From Polynucleobacter sphagniphilus (GTDB lineage Bacteria; Pseudomonadota; Gammaproteobacteria; Burkholderiales; Burkholderiaceae), in assembly GCF_001953355.1 (NCBI RefSeq), contig NZ_MPIY01000001.1, positions 186,001 to 250,000 on the forward strand: DNA of 64,000 nucleotides, written 5' to 3'. Position numbers and translations under genes: made by a program. The notes under the pieces are model-generated. The model had not been told where the DNA came from and searched no databases. It was given only the letters and a program-made list of their open reading frames with translations. This document shows positions 27,796 through 41,488 of the stretch, piece after piece; the first letter of the stretch is position 1; each line of letters starts with the position of its first letter.

Positions 27796-29160
27796 TTGGC
27801 CAAGGTAAAAACGATTTATATCTGCCAGTCCTGCGGTGGCACCTCTGCTAAGTGGCAGGGACAATGTCCCTCTTGCCAGGCCTGGAACACGATGGAAGAG
27901 GGTTTGCCGGAGGTAAGTGCCAATTCGCGTTTTCAGGGATTGGCCCAAGCACTACCAAGACAAAAACTATCTGCCATTACGGCAGAAGACTTGCCTCGCT
28001 TTTCTACAGGCGTTGAGGAGTTTGACCGCGTATTGGGCGGTGGTCTCGTTCCCGGTGGAGTAGTCTTGTTGGGCGGGGATCCTGGTATCGGCAAATCAAC
28101 TTTGCTATTGCAAGCTCTGGCTGAGATGAGTTCTGCAGGTATGAATGTGCTTTATAGCAGCGGCGAAGAATCAGCAGCCCAAATTGCGCTGCGAGCAAAG
28201 CGGATTGCACTCGACGCACCTCAGCTAGAGGTGCTTGCAGAAATTCAGCTCGAAAAGTTGCTCTCCATTATGGATACCGTTAAGCCTCAGGTATTGGTGG
28301 TGGATTCGATTCAGACCTTGTATTCAGAGGTGCTGAGCTCAGCGCCAGGATCGGTTGCTCAGGTTCGTGAGTGTGCCGCACAACTTACCCGAGCAGCTAA
28401 GTCGAGTGGTATTTGCGTATTAATGGTTGGCCACGTCACAAAAGACGGTCATTTAGCTGGGCCGCGTGTGCTTGAGCACATTGTTGATACTGTTTTGTAT
28501 TTTGAGGGTGACACCCATTCTTCATTCCGTTTAGTTCGCTCCATTAAGAATCGCTTTGGAGCCGTCAATGAACTTGGCGTTTTTGCAATGACAGAGAAGG
28601 GTTTGCGCGGTGTTGCCAATCCTTCAGCAATCTTTTTATCCCAGCATGCTGAAATGGTCCCTGGCGCTTGCGTTCTTGTGACCCAAGAGGGTAGTCGCCC
28701 CTTGTTGGTGGAGATTCAGGCTTTAGTGGATACTGCCCACATTCCCAATCCAAGAAGGTTGGCGGTTGGACTTGAGCAGCATCGTTTAGCCATGTTGCTG
28801 GCGGTATTGCATCGTCATGCTGGCGTTGCGTGTTTTGATCAAGATGTCTTTTTAAACGCCGTAGGTGGTGTGAAGATTTCTGAGCCAGCAGCTGACTTAG
28901 CAGTGTTGCTGGCGATTCAATCGTCGATACGTAATCGCGCACTGCCAAAAGAACTCATTGTGTTTGGTGAGGTTGGCCTAGCTGGAGAAATTCGTCCATG
29001 CCCTCGTGGTCAAGAGCGCCTTAAAGAAGCGGCAAAACTTGGGTTTACGGTGGCGATTATTCCGAAGGCGAATATGCCGAAATCTAAAATTCCTGGTTTG
29101 CGTGTGATTCCAGTTGAGCGGATTGATCAAGCCATTGCCGCTGCTGCCGAGCTAAGTTAA
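27796..29160 (+). CDS. radA: DNA repair protein RadA (Sms)
   Basis: A RecA-like DnaB-type helicase that helps branch migration in recombination repair. It has an N-terminal zinc finger (Cys10, Cys13, Cys24, Cys27 in CQSCGG...CPSC), a RecA-like ATPase (Walker A GGDPGIGKST, Walker B VLVVDSIQTL), the RadA-specific KNRFG motif and a C-terminal Lon-protease-like domain from about residue 300 (GGVKISEPAADLAVLLAIQS). The 454-residue length is standard. The start is TTG with AGGT upstream. It converges on prmB with a 3-bp gap. Confidence 0.96.
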   Translation: MAKVKTIYICQSCGGTSAKWQGQCPSCQAWNTMEEGLPEVSANSRFQGLAQALPRQKLSAITAEDLPRFSTGVEEFDRVLGGGLVPGGVVLLGGDPGIGKSTLLLQALAEMSSAGMNVLYSSGEESAAQIALRAKRIALDAPQLEVLAEIQLEKLLSIMDTVKPQVLVVDSIQTLYSEVLSSAPGSVAQVRECAAQLTRAAKSSGICVLMVGHVTKDGHLAGPRVLEHIVDTVLYFEGDTHSSFRLVRSIKNRFGAVNELGVFAMTEKGLRGVANPSAIFLSQHAEMVPGACVLVTQEGSRPLLVEIQALVDTAHIPNPRRLAVGLEQHRLAMLLAVLHRHAGVACFDQDVFLNAVGGVKISEPAADLAVLLAIQSSIRNRALPKELIVFGEVGLAGEIRPCPRGQERLKEAAKLGFTVAIIPKANMPKSKIPGLRVIPVERIDQAIAAAAELS

Positions 29161-29163
29161 CTT

Positions 29164-30060
29164 CTAATGCAGATCTTCCGCCTGAATTAAGAGAACTTGC
29201 TCTTCGCCGGCAGAAACCTCCATCCAGATGACTGGGATTTGTGGAAAGGCATTTTTGAAGTTCTCATATTCATTGCCAATTTCAAGAAGGAGTGCGCCGC
29301 GTTCAGTGAGGTAGTCAGGTGCGGCGGCAATGATGCGTCTAATCAAATCCATGCCATCTTCACCACCGGCTAGTGCAAGCTCAGGCTCTGCGTGATATTC
29401 AGCAGGCAAAGTATTCATCGAGCTGGCATTCACATAAGGAGGATTGCAAATAATTAAATCAAAGCGATTGTCATCATTCGCTTCAGGCAAGGCATCCCAC
29501 AGATCGCCATCTAATAAATCAATCTGGGAGCTAAGACCATGGCGATCTAGATTGCGTGATGCAACCGCCAGCGCAGGAAGACTAATATCACATGCGGTTA
29601 CCTGAATATCTGGGCAGCTTAACGCTAGCAAAATCGCTAGTGAGCCATTACCAGTGCAAAGATCAAGCGCCTTGCCATCGGCGGGTAACCAGGGTTCTAA
29701 GGAGCCATCGGTAATCAGTTCGGCAATCCAAGAGCGCGGCACAATGCTTTGCTCACTGCAGAAAAAGGGAACGCCCATTAACCAGGCTTCACCCAGAATG
29801 TAGGCAAGTGGTTTGCGCGTTTGAATCCGCTCCTGGGTGATTTCCAATGCTTTAGCTTGATCTGTTTCGCTGATCAAGTCATTCAAGTGATCAAGTGCCT
29901 CTGCAGGGCTCATATCCAGTTGCTTGCTAACTAGCCACAAGGCTTCGCTGCGAGCATCGATAGCGCCATGACCGTAGTGCAAATCAGCAGCTTCTAACTG
30001 CTGTGTAATATGATCAATAAATTGGTTAATGCTGATTACTTGGGCAGGCTCAGGGTCCAT
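29164..30060 (-). CDS. prmB: Ribosomal protein L3 N5-glutamine methyltransferase PrmB
   Basis: Class I SAM-dependent methyltransferase that methylates a glutamine of ribosomal protein L3. The SAM-binding motif is KALDLCTGNGSLAILLA and the glutamine-methylase motif is LIICNPPYVN. The following stretch EPELALAGGEDGMDLIRRII and an N-terminal helical domain favour PrmB over the release-factor enzyme PrmC. 298 residues. It lies 25 bp downstream of dapE and is probably cotranscribed with dapD-dapE. Confidence 0.9.
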   Translation of the reverse strand: MDPEPAQVISINQFIDHITQQLEAADLHYGHGAIDARSEALWLVSKQLDMSPAEALDHLNDLISETDQAKALEITQERIQTRKPLAYILGEAWLMGVPFFCSEQSIVPRSWIAELITDGSLEPWLPADGKALDLCTGNGSLAILLALSCPDIQVTACDISLPALAVASRNLDRHGLSSQIDLLDGDLWDALPEANDDNRFDLIICNPPYVNASSMNTLPAEYHAEPELALAGGEDGMDLIRRIIAAAPDYLTERGALLLEIGNEYENFKNAFPQIPVIWMEVSAGEEQVLLIQAEDLH

Positions 30061-30085
30061 GATGGATTAGTTAGATTTGAGGAAA

Positions 30086-31237
30086 TTAAGCAACAAGTTG
30101 CTCAAGGGTCTTGCGATAAATATTTTTCAAGGGTTCGATGTCATCAACAATGACGCTCTCATCAATCTTGTGACTAGTGGCATTGAGTGGGCCGAATTCA
30201 ACTACTTCTTTGCAGATCTTGGCAATAAAGCGACCATCACTGGTGCCGCCAGTAGTTGATAGCTCAGTATCAATTTCTGTTTCAGTTTTGATGGCATAGC
30301 GCAGAGCATTAGCCAGGGCACCATCCCCAGTAATAAATGGGTTACCACTTAAAGACCATTCGATTTCAAACTCAACCCCCGCAGCCTTCAGTATTTGCTC
30401 TAAGCGTTCGCGTAATTGCTCAGGCTTACTCTCGGTAGAAAATCGAAAGTTGAAATCAATGGCAAGTTCGCCTGGAATCACGTTGTTGGCACCAGTACCA
30501 GCGTGAATGTTGGAGATCTGAAAACTAGTCGGCTGAAAATATTCATTACCTTTATCCCACTCGGTCTCTACCAGATTCTGAATAGCAGGCGCTGCTAGGT
30601 GAATTGGGTTTTTTCCAAGATGTGGGTAGGCAATATGCGCCTGAATTCCTTTGATCTTGAGCTTGCCAGATAGGGAGCCGCGACGACCATTCTTAATCAT
30701 ATCGCCCAAGTAATTTACAGAGGTTGGCTCACCAACGACACAGTAGTCAAGCCGCTGACCGTGTTTTGCAAGACGTTCACACATGATGACAGTGCCGTCG
30801 TGTGCAGGCCCTTCTTCATCGCTGGTAATTAAAAAGGCGATGGAACCTTGGTGGTCGGGGTGTTTGACAACGAATTCCTCTGCGGCAACTACAAAGGCTG
30901 CGAGAGAGGTTTTCATATCAGCGGCACCACGACCATATAAGTAGCCATCACGAATACTTGGCTCGAAAGGATCGCTGGTCCATTTTTCCAGTGGGCCAGT
31001 TGGAACAACATCAGTGTGTCCTGCGAAGAGAAGAACCTTCCCCTGATCGCCAGACTTACCTTTTTTGATTGCCCACAAATTAGTTACTTGGAATGATTCT
31101 GGTCCACTGACCACGCTCTCAGTATGAAAGCCGATCGCTTTGAGGCGATCGGCAATCAATTCTTGGCAGCCGCCATCTACTGGCGTAACAGAACGACAGG
31201 AGATGAGGGCTTGAGTTAGCTCAAGAGTGGCGCTCAT
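30086..31237 (-). CDS. dapE: Succinyl-diaminopimelate desuccinylase
   Basis: M20-family zinc peptidase that removes succinate from N-succinyl-LL-diaminopimelate in lysine and peptidoglycan precursor synthesis. Metal and catalytic motifs are [37 protein letters not shown] and ATSHKIDES. The dimerisation domain occupies about residues 180-290. 383 residues, typical. It starts 8 bp after dapD, giving two steps of one pathway in one operon; dapC is not in the window. Confidence 0.96.
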   Translation of the reverse strand: MSATLELTQALISCRSVTPVDGGCQELIADRLKAIGFHTESVVSGPESFQVTNLWAIKKGKSGDQGKVLLFAGHTDVVPTGPLEKWTSDPFEPSIRDGYLYGRGAADMKTSLAAFVVAAEEFVVKHPDHQGSIAFLITSDEEGPAHDGTVIMCERLAKHGQRLDYCVVGEPTSVNYLGDMIKNGRRGSLSGKLKIKGIQAHIAYPHLGKNPIHLAAPAIQNLVETEWDKGNEYFQPTSFQISNIHAGTGANNVIPGELAIDFNFRFSTESKPEQLRERLEQILKAAGVEFEIEWSLSGNPFITGDGALANALRYAIKTETEIDTELSTTGGTSDGRFIAKICKEVVEFGPLNATSHKIDESVIVDDIEPLKNIYRKTLEQLVA

Positions 31238-31245
31238 AAAAAGTC

Positions 31246-32073
31246 TTAGTCGCGGAGTAATTCATTGATGGCAGTTTTTGCTCTGGTTTGAGCATCCACT
31301 TTCTTCACAATGATTGCGGCATAAAGACTGTACTTGCCGCAAGCAGATGGCAGTGAGCCAGGAACCACTACGGAGCCAGCAGGAACGCGGCCGTAATGAA
31401 CCTCGCCAGTTTCGCGATCGTAAATTTTGGTACTTTGACCAATGTAGACACCCATTGAAAGCACAGCGTTTTCTTCGATAACAACCCCTTCAACAACCTC
31501 GGAACGAGCCCCGATAAAGCAGTTATCTTCAATAATGACTGGACCAGCTTGGATCGGCTCTAAAACGCCGCCAATGCCTACGCCACCAGAAAGGTGTACG
31601 TTTTTACCAATTTGAGCGCAAGAACCCACGGTCGCCCAGGTATCAACCATCGTACCTTCGCCTACATAAGCACCAATATTGACATAGGAGGGCATTAAAA
31701 CAGCATTTTTGCCAATAAAGGAGCCGCGACGGGCTACTGCAGGAGGTACTACGCGAAATCCACCTTTGGCGAAGTCCTCAGCAGTGTAGTTTTCAAACTT
31801 GCTTGGAACCTTGTCATAGAACTGGGTAAATCCACCCGCGGACATTGGTTTGTTGTCTTCAAGGCGGAATGAAAGCAAAACAGCTTTCTTGACCCACTGA
31901 TTGACTTCCCATTTGCCAACGCTTTGGCGTTCAGCCACGCGAATCGTGCCTGAATTAAGGCCTTCAAGTACCGCATTGACTGCATTGCGGATTTCCGCTG
32001 GGGCAGCCTCTGGAGAGAGGTTTGCGCGGTTTTCCCAGGCTTGTTCGATGATGCTTTGTGGTGATTGGCTCAT
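31246..32073 (-). CDS. dapD: Tetrahydrodipicolinate N-succinyltransferase
   Basis: Transfers succinyl from succinyl-CoA to tetrahydrodipicolinate in the diaminopimelate/lysine pathway. An N-terminal helical domain (about 1-95) precedes a left-handed beta-helix of hexapeptide repeats ([20 protein letters not shown] and later turns). [20 protein letters not shown] is the active-site region. 275 residues, typical. A TATAAT element 58 bp upstream probably drives dapD-dapE-prmB. Confidence 0.96.
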   Translation of the reverse strand: MSQSPQSIIEQAWENRANLSPEAAPAEIRNAVNAVLEGLNSGTIRVAERQSVGKWEVNQWVKKAVLLSFRLEDNKPMSAGGFTQFYDKVPSKFENYTAEDFAKGGFRVVPPAVARRGSFIGKNAVLMPSYVNIGAYVGEGTMVDTWATVGSCAQIGKNVHLSGGVGIGGVLEPIQAGPVIIEDNCFIGARSEVVEGVVIEENAVLSMGVYIGQSTKIYDRETGEVHYGRVPAGSVVVPGSLPSACGKYSLYAAIIVKKVDAQTRAKTAINELLRD

Positions 32074-32130
32074 GCTTTTTAGTTAACTATCAGATTGTTA
32101 AGGGATTTTGACCCTGAAGGTAGATTTATC

Positions 32131-32159
32131 ATTATATCGGTGGGGCAAAATCCCGTCCG
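32131..32159 (-). promoter_or_regulatory. Probable promoter of dapD-dapE-prmB
   Basis: A perfect TATAAT lies at 32136-32131 on the minus strand. The -35 about 17 bases upstream (CGGACG, 32159-32154) is a poor match. The region also holds an extended -10 (TTGCTATCAT, 32173-32182) on the plus strand that could serve smc. Confidence 0.4.
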
Positions 32160-32245
32160 AGAAGCCCTAAGCTTGCTATCATCTTCCAACTTAAGTTTTA
32201 AATAAATTACCTCCTTTCTGACCCTTTTTCCCTACAAAGTCCGCC

Positions 32246-35200
32246 GTGCAACTGAAATCCATCAAACTTTCCGGCTTTAAGTCTTTCGTTGACCCAACCC
32301 ATTTTGAGATGCCAGGCCAATTAATTGGCGTAGTTGGTCCAAATGGTTGTGGAAAATCAAACATCATTGACGCTGTTCGTTGGGTCTTGGGTGAATCCCG
32401 CGCCAGCGAACTGCGCGGCGAATCCATGCAAGATGTCATCTTTAATGGTTCTGGATTGCGTAAACCTTCAGGGCGTGCCAGTGTTGAATTGATTTTTGAT
32501 AATTCAGACGGTCGGGCACAAGGGCAGTGGGGTGCATTTACCGAATTAGGGGTCAAGCGCGTTTTGACTCGTGATGGCAACTCTAGTTACTACGTTAACA
32601 ACCAAGTAGTGCGTCGTAAAGATATTCAAGATATTTTTCTGGGCACTGGTATGGGCCCGAGAGGTTATGCCATTATTGGTCAAGGCACCATTAATCGTAT
32701 CTTGGAATCTAAGCCTGAAGAATTGCGCGTCTTCTTGGAAGAGGCCGCTGGTGTTTCAAAATACAAAGAGCGTCGCAAAGAAACTGCTTCACGATTGGAA
32801 GATACCAAAGAGAATTTAGTTCGTGTAGAAGATATTTTGCGCGAGCTTGAGCAGCAACTCAATCGCTTAGAAAAACAAGCTACCGTAGCAGAGCGTCATG
32901 CCGAACTTTCAGCGCAGATGAAGTCGCAACAACAGCTCTTGTGGTTCGTGCGTCAAACTGAGGCAGGTAAGGAGCAAGAGCGTCATGCCAATGGTATACG
33001 TGATACTCAGGTGAGCCTTGAAGAGCAAACCGCCAAGCTACGTCATGCCGAGGCTGAATTAGAAACCATGCGTACTCATCAGTACGCGTTGCAGGACAAA
33101 GTATCACAGGCCCAGGGCGATCTCTACCAAACCAATTCTGATGTAAGTCAAGTCGAGTCTCAGATTCATTATGTGCAAGAGGCGCGTCAGCGCTTACAAC
33201 AGCAAACCCAGGATTTACAGGCGCAGCTCCAACGTTGGACAGTGCAAGAGCAGGATGCAGCGCAAGCACAGCGTTCTGCTGAACACGAGTTAAGTCTGGC
33301 TGTAGAAAAGGAAGAGTCTTTGCTTGCTGATTTGGCCGGCTTGCAAGAGCAAATGCCTGGAAGCGAAGAGATGTATCAAGTCAATATGCGTGAGTTAAAT
33401 GAAGCACGCAATCATTTGGCTTCGATTGATCAAAGATTGGCTAGCTTAGGCGAGCGCACTCGCTCTTTGAGTGCGCAGCTGGATGAATTAAAGGGTCGCG
33501 AAACCCGTCTGAATGGTGAGTTAGGCGGTATGCGTAAGCCCGATGCGGAAGCCTTGCAAATGGCGCTTGATCGTCATGCAATGGCTCAACGTAAAGTCGA
33601 AGAGACGCGTAACCGTGCGATTGAAACCCAACAGCGCGTTCCAGCGGCTGATGAGGCGCGCAGTACTGCCCAGCAACAAATTCAATCTGCTAATCAAGAT
33701 TTGGCTCAAACAGAAGCCAAATTGACAGCCTTAACCGCTTTGCAGGCCAGCGTGCAAGCACAAGGCAAGATTGGTCCTTGGTTAGAAAGTAAAGGTCTTA
33801 AAGAAAGTAAGCGCCTTTGGCAAGAGTTAAAGGTAGAGAGTGGCTGGGAAGCCGCTCTGGAGTCAGTTCTGCGTGAACGCTTGGCAGCCATTACTGCTAA
33901 GAGCGTTCAGGAAACGTTAGCACTTGCACAAGAGGCGCCACCAAGTCGCTTGGCTATTTTGCTCACCGATGAAATTATCCCCGCACATACCGCGATACCC
34001 GCTAACTTCATAGCGTTGCTTACTCGCGTACAAAGTGCAGGTGCGCCTGGAGTGGCTGCTGTATTAGAAGAGTGGCTTGACAATGTTTATATTGCTGACA
34101 GCATAGAAGATGCTTTAAACCGTCGTGAAAAATTACCAGCCGGCGGTGCCTTGGTAACTCAGCAAGGTCACTTAATCAGTCGGGTTGGTGTTCAGCTCTA
34201 TGCAGCTGATTCTGAGCAAGCTGGCATGTTGGCGCGCGCTCAAGAAATGGAAAGTCTTGAGAAGCAATTACGGGCACAACGATTAATGCAAAGTGAATTG
34301 CAAGGTGAGCTGGATCAATGCGTCGCCAATTATCAAGCTGCCCATCAAGCGGCGGAACAAGCTCGTATCGCCGCTGAACAAGCTGTGCAAGAAGCGCATG
34401 GCTTTGAAGTTGAAAGAATGCAGTTAACTCAGGCTGAAGAGCAATATAGTCAGCGCGCCACGCAAATTCAAGGTGAGTTGGGTGAGCTACGTGAGCAAAT
34501 GGAACAGCTTGGCGTAAACCAAGAGCAGTCTGCTGCTGAATTGATTCAAACCGAAGAGACTAAGCAAGCTTGTGGAGAAGGTCTGGCGATTGCTCAAGAA
34601 AAATTAGAGCAGGCCAGCCAAGAGCGTGATCATTTACGCGAATCTCTGCGTATTGCTGAGATGGCAGCACAAGAAGCAGCCTTTACGACTCGCTCCCTGC
34701 AGCAACGCATCGCTGATTTGCAGCGCGATCAAAGTACTGCACGTACTCAGATCATGGAGATTCAGGATAAGCATGCTTTGGCCGAGCAAGAGCTTGAAAC
34801 TTTGAGCGATGTTGAGGCGCAAGAAAAATTACAGGGTTTATTGGTTACCCGCAGTGAGCGTGAAGGTTTGCTTGCGAATGCCCGTACGGAACAAGATGCT
34901 TTATTGCATCAACTGCGTGAAGCTGATGAAGTGCGTATGCAAATAGAGCGTAGCTTGCAGCCCATGCGCGATAAGGTGGTTGATTTGCAATTGCGCGAAC
35001 AGGCTGCTCGTTTGAACTTTGAACAGTTCGCAACCTTGCTGGCAGATGCAGAGGCCGATTTAATTGCGCTTGAGGCCAGCTTCAGTGCTGACCTCAAGGT
35101 GGGTGCATTGCAGACTGAAGTAAATCGCTTAACGAGTGAAATTCAATCGCTCGGACCAGTCAATATGGCAGCCTTGGATGAATTGGCTAGCTCACGTGAG

Positions 35201-35767
35201 CGCAAGCAATTCCTCGATGCGCAATCAGCTGACTTAAATGAGGCCATGCAAACCTTGACGGATGCCATTGCTAAGATTGATGCTGAGACACGTGACTTAT
35301 TGCAAGGCACATTTGATCAAGTAAATGGTCATTTTGGACGGCTATTTCCTGAGTTATTCGGTGGCGGTCATGCTGAATTGGTAATGACCGGGGAAGAGAT
35401 CTTGGATGCGGGTGTTCAGGTAATGGCTCAGCCGCCTGGCAAGAAAAACAGCTCTATCTACCTGCTTTCCGGTGGAGAAAAAGCCTTGACTGCCATTGCC
35501 TTAGTTTTCTCATTATTCCTTTTGAATCCAGCCCCATTCTGCTTGCTTGACGAGGTTGATGCACCATTAGATGATGCGAATACCTTGCGTTACGCGCAAA
35601 TGGTTGCCAAAATGTCAGATAAGACCCAGTTTGTATTTATCTCGCACAACAAGATCACTATGGAAATTGCTCATCAATTAATCGGTGTGACCATGCAGGA
35701 ACAGGGCGTATCTCGAATTGTGGCTGTCGACATTTCCTCTGCGGTGTCGATGGTGGAGGCTGCCTAA
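32246..35767 (+). CDS. smc: Chromosome segregation protein SMC
   Basis: Condensin ATPase that organises and segregates the chromosome. The 1173-residue protein has the N-terminal Walker A GPNGCGKSNIIDAVRWVLGE, a long coiled coil, a hinge (about 500-680), a second coiled coil, and the C-terminal head with the signature LLSGGEKALTAIAL and Walker B FCLLDEVDAPLDDAN. The start is GTG (MQLKSIKLSGFKSF, the canonical SMC N terminus). zipA begins on the base after its stop. ScpA and ScpB partners are not in the window. Confidence 0.97.
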   Translation: MQLKSIKLSGFKSFVDPTHFEMPGQLIGVVGPNGCGKSNIIDAVRWVLGESRASELRGESMQDVIFNGSGLRKPSGRASVELIFDNSDGRAQGQWGAFTELGVKRVLTRDGNSSYYVNNQVVRRKDIQDIFLGTGMGPRGYAIIGQGTINRILESKPEELRVFLEEAAGVSKYKERRKETASRLEDTKENLVRVEDILRELEQQLNRLEKQATVAERHAELSAQMKSQQQLLWFVRQTEAGKEQERHANGIRDTQVSLEEQTAKLRHAEAELETMRTHQYALQDKVSQAQGDLYQTNSDVSQVESQIHYVQEARQRLQQQTQDLQAQLQRWTVQEQDAAQAQRSAEHELSLAVEKEESLLADLAGLQEQMPGSEEMYQVNMRELNEARNHLASIDQRLASLGERTRSLSAQLDELKGRETRLNGELGGMRKPDAEALQMALDRHAMAQRKVEETRNRAIETQQRVPAADEARSTAQQQIQSANQDLAQTEAKLTALTALQASVQAQGKIGPWLESKGLKESKRLWQELKVESGWEAALESVLRERLAAITAKSVQETLALAQEAPPSRLAILLTDEIIPAHTAIPANFIALLTRVQSAGAPGVAAVLEEWLDNVYIADSIEDALNRREKLPAGGALVTQQGHLISRVGVQLYAADSEQAGMLARAQEMESLEKQLRAQRLMQSELQGELDQCVANYQAAHQAAEQARIAAEQAVQEAHGFEVERMQLTQAEEQYSQRATQIQGELGELREQMEQLGVNQEQSAAELIQTEETKQACGEGLAIAQEKLEQASQERDHLRESLRIAEMAAQEAAFTTRSLQQRIADLQRDQSTARTQIMEIQDKHALAEQELETLSDVEAQEKLQGLLVTRSEREGLLANARTEQDALLHQLREADEVRMQIERSLQPMRDKVVDLQLREQAARLNFEQFATLLADAEADLIALEASFSADLKVGALQTEVNRLTSEIQSLGPVNMAALDELASSRERKQFLDAQSADLNEAMQTLTDAIAKIDAETRDLLQGTFDQVNGHFGRLFPELFGGGHAELVMTGEEILDAGVQVMAQPPGKKNSSIYLLSGGEKALTAIALVFSLFLLNPAPFCLLDEVDAPLDDANTLRYAQMVAKMSDKTQFVFISHNKITMEIAHQLIGVTMQEQGVSRIVAVDISSAVSMVEAA

Positions 35768-38868
<3,101 letters not shown>

Positions 38869-38884
38869 AGCCGCTCTAGGAGTC

Positions 38885-41485
38885 TTAAGCTACCAAAGCC
38901 TCTAAGAGTTCAGTCTCAAGCTGTATTTGTAATTTCGGATTTTTACTCAGATTCACAGCGTCTAATAGCAATACGTCCTCTACGCGCTCACCTAGGGTAT
39001 TAATGCGCGCAGTGTGAAGTGAAATGTGGTGTTTCGCCAGCACTCTGGAAATTGCATATAACAAACCAGTGCGATCACTAGCAGAAATCGACAATGAGTA
39101 ATAGCGACCCCGATCATCAGGAGTCATGTGGACTCGAGGCTGAATTGGGAAGGTGCGAGATTGCCTGGAGAGACGACCCATACTTGCATTGGCGAGCGGT
39201 TCAGCGTTCGTAAGAGCTTCGGTAAGCTCGTACTCAACTAACTGAATGAGGTCACGATATCCACCACCTTCGCTTACTAAATTACCGCCTGATATCTGGA
39301 AAGTATCCAGTGCATAACCACTATTGGTTGTGTGAACTCGGGCATCCCAAATGGAGAAGCCGTGACGCTCAAAGTAGGCGCAAATGCGTGAGAATAAATC
39401 CTCTTGGTCTTTGACATAGACGGCAACTTGTAGGCCTTCGCCTATGGGTGAGAGGCGCGCACGTACGACTGGTTTATCACTATCGACTTTATTAAACAGA
39501 TGGCGTGTCAGCCAGGCGATGTCTGCTGAATCCTGGCGCAAGAAAAATCCAACATCCAATTGCTTCCAAAAATTTTCATAAGCAGAATCTTCGATGCCAT
39601 AGAGGCGCAATTTGGTTCTGGATTCTTCTTGGCGCTGAGCAAACTCAGAGGAGGCATCTGGTTTAGCACCGCCAAGCACTCTGAGTGTCGCTCGATATAA
39701 ATCTTCGAGTAATTTGCCTTTCCAGGCATTCCATACTTTTGGACTGGTTCCCCTGACATCAGCAACAGTGAGTAGGTAGAGTGCGGTTAAATGACGCTCA
39801 TCCCCAACCTTCTTGGCAAATGCCCTAACAACATCTGGGTCAGTAATGTCTTGCTTTTGAGCAACCTGACTCATTTGTAGATGTTCAGCAACCAACCAGA
39901 TTAACAATTCTGTATCGGCCTTGTCTAGGCCATGCTCTTTAGCAAACTTACGGGTATCGGCTTTTCCGAGAAGGGAGTGATCACCACCGCGTCCTTTTGC
40001 GATATCGTGAAAAAGAGCGGCAATCACTAGCAGCCATGGTTTCTCAAAGTGCGCAATCAGGCGACTGCAAAAAGGAAATTCATGTGCATGTTCAACCACC
40101 ATAAAGCGCCGTACGTTGCGTAACACCATCAGTATGTGTTGATCAACGGTATACACATGGAACAAGTCATGTTGCATCTGACCGACAATTTTTCTGAAGG
40201 CTGGTAAGTAACGCCCCAGCACACTAGTGCGATTCATTAGCTGAAAAGCTCGGCTCACACCCTCTGGTTGCTTTAAGAGCTCAATGAAGAGTTTCCGATT
40301 GCTAGGATTATTACGCCACTGCGCATTCATTCTGTGGCGTGCGTTATACAGGGCTCTGAAAATTGTGGCTGACAAGCCCTTGACGCTGGAAGTTTGTGAA
40401 AAGACTAAAAAGGTGCGCAGGATTTGATCGGGATCTTTTTCATAGAGCTGCGGATCTTTAATATCAAGTACGCCTTGGCGTTCAATGAAATGTTCATTTC
40501 CTTCGCCTGGTATGGGGTAAGTGGTTTTGGATTCTTTAGGAAAAAGCAGTGCCTCAATATTTTGTAAGAGCACATCATTGAGCTGGGTTACCGCTTTTGC
40601 AGCCCAGTAGTAGCGCCGCATAATGGCTTCACTAGCAAGGCGTGAAGAGTTCTCTTTGATACCCATAGCTGCCGCTAAGCCTGCTTGCAAATCAAATACA
40701 AGTACATCCTGTCTACGGCCCGCTAACAGATGCAGGTTAGCGCGCAAGGTTTCCAGGAAGCGTTGATTGCGCGTGAGCTCTTTAAGTTCATGCTCAGTAA
40801 TCAAGCCTTCTAGATTTAAGTCTTTAAATGTATTCCCTAAATGTGCAGCTTTACTTACCCAGGAGATCACCTGAAGATCACGCAGGCCGCCGGGGCTTTC
40901 TTTGCAGTTGGGCTCCAGTGAGTAGGGGGTGCTTTGATATTTGTAATGACGTTGTATTTGCTCTGCTAACTTTGCCTGAAAGAATGCTTTCGGGTCGAGT
41001 GTTTTTGCAAACGCAGATTCAAATTCTTTAAATAAGATTTTTTTGCCACAAATTAGGCGTGACTCCAGCATGGCAGTGCGCACAGTAATATCTTGTTCTG
41101 ATTCAGAAATGCACTCCGATACAGATCGAACGGATGAGCCAATTTCAAGGCCGGTATCCCAGCATTTAGCTATAAAGGATTCGATCTTGGTGGCTAAAAT
41201 TTCTTCAAAGAGTTTTTTATCACTAGGAACCAAAATCAGAATATCGATATCGGAGTAGGGGAATAGGCTGCCTCTACCAAACCCACCTACAGCAATCAGT
41301 GCGGCCTGATTATTCAAGCCACATGTATCCCACAGGCTAATCAGTAATTGATCGCTTAATTTTGTTAAGGTCTTTGCTAGCCTACCAACAGATTGTGTTT
41401 TACGAAATTGGGCATACGCTTGCTCGCGTGCAGCTCGTAGCTGGGCAATATCCGTAATGTGATTGGCTTGTGTTGCGGCTTGCAT
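38885..41485 (-). CDS. glnD: PII uridylyltransferase / uridylyl-removing enzyme
   Basis: Bifunctional nitrogen sensor that adds UMP to PII proteins when glutamine is low and removes it when high. Domains in order: nucleotidyltransferase with GGFGRGSLFPYSDIDIL, GlnD-type PII domain, HD hydrolase domain with ALFHDIAKGRGGDHS (about residue 490), and two C-terminal ACT domains (RICAYFERHGFSIWDARVHT; DRTGLLYAISRVLAKHHISL) that bind glutamine. 866 residues, standard. It starts 3 bp after map, so the two are cotranscribed. Confidence 0.97.
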   Translation of the reverse strand: MQAATQANHITDIAQLRAAREQAYAQFRKTQSVGRLAKTLTKLSDQLLISLWDTCGLNNQAALIAVGGFGRGSLFPYSDIDILILVPSDKKLFEEILATKIESFIAKCWDTGLEIGSSVRSVSECISESEQDITVRTAMLESRLICGKKILFKEFESAFAKTLDPKAFFQAKLAEQIQRHYKYQSTPYSLEPNCKESPGGLRDLQVISWVSKAAHLGNTFKDLNLEGLITEHELKELTRNQRFLETLRANLHLLAGRRQDVLVFDLQAGLAAAMGIKENSSRLASEAIMRRYYWAAKAVTQLNDVLLQNIEALLFPKESKTTYPIPGEGNEHFIERQGVLDIKDPQLYEKDPDQILRTFLVFSQTSSVKGLSATIFRALYNARHRMNAQWRNNPSNRKLFIELLKQPEGVSRAFQLMNRTSVLGRYLPAFRKIVGQMQHDLFHVYTVDQHILMVLRNVRRFMVVEHAHEFPFCSRLIAHFEKPWLLVIAALFHDIAKGRGGDHSLLGKADTRKFAKEHGLDKADTELLIWLVAEHLQMSQVAQKQDITDPDVVRAFAKKVGDERHLTALYLLTVADVRGTSPKVWNAWKGKLLEDLYRATLRVLGGAKPDASSEFAQRQEESRTKLRLYGIEDSAYENFWKQLDVGFFLRQDSADIAWLTRHLFNKVDSDKPVVRARLSPIGEGLQVAVYVKDQEDLFSRICAYFERHGFSIWDARVHTTNSGYALDTFQISGGNLVSEGGGYRDLIQLVEYELTEALTNAEPLANASMGRLSRQSRTFPIQPRVHMTPDDRGRYYSLSISASDRTGLLYAISRVLAKHHISLHTARINTLGERVEDVLLLDAVNLSKNPKLQIQLETELLEALVA

Positions 41486-41488
41486 TGC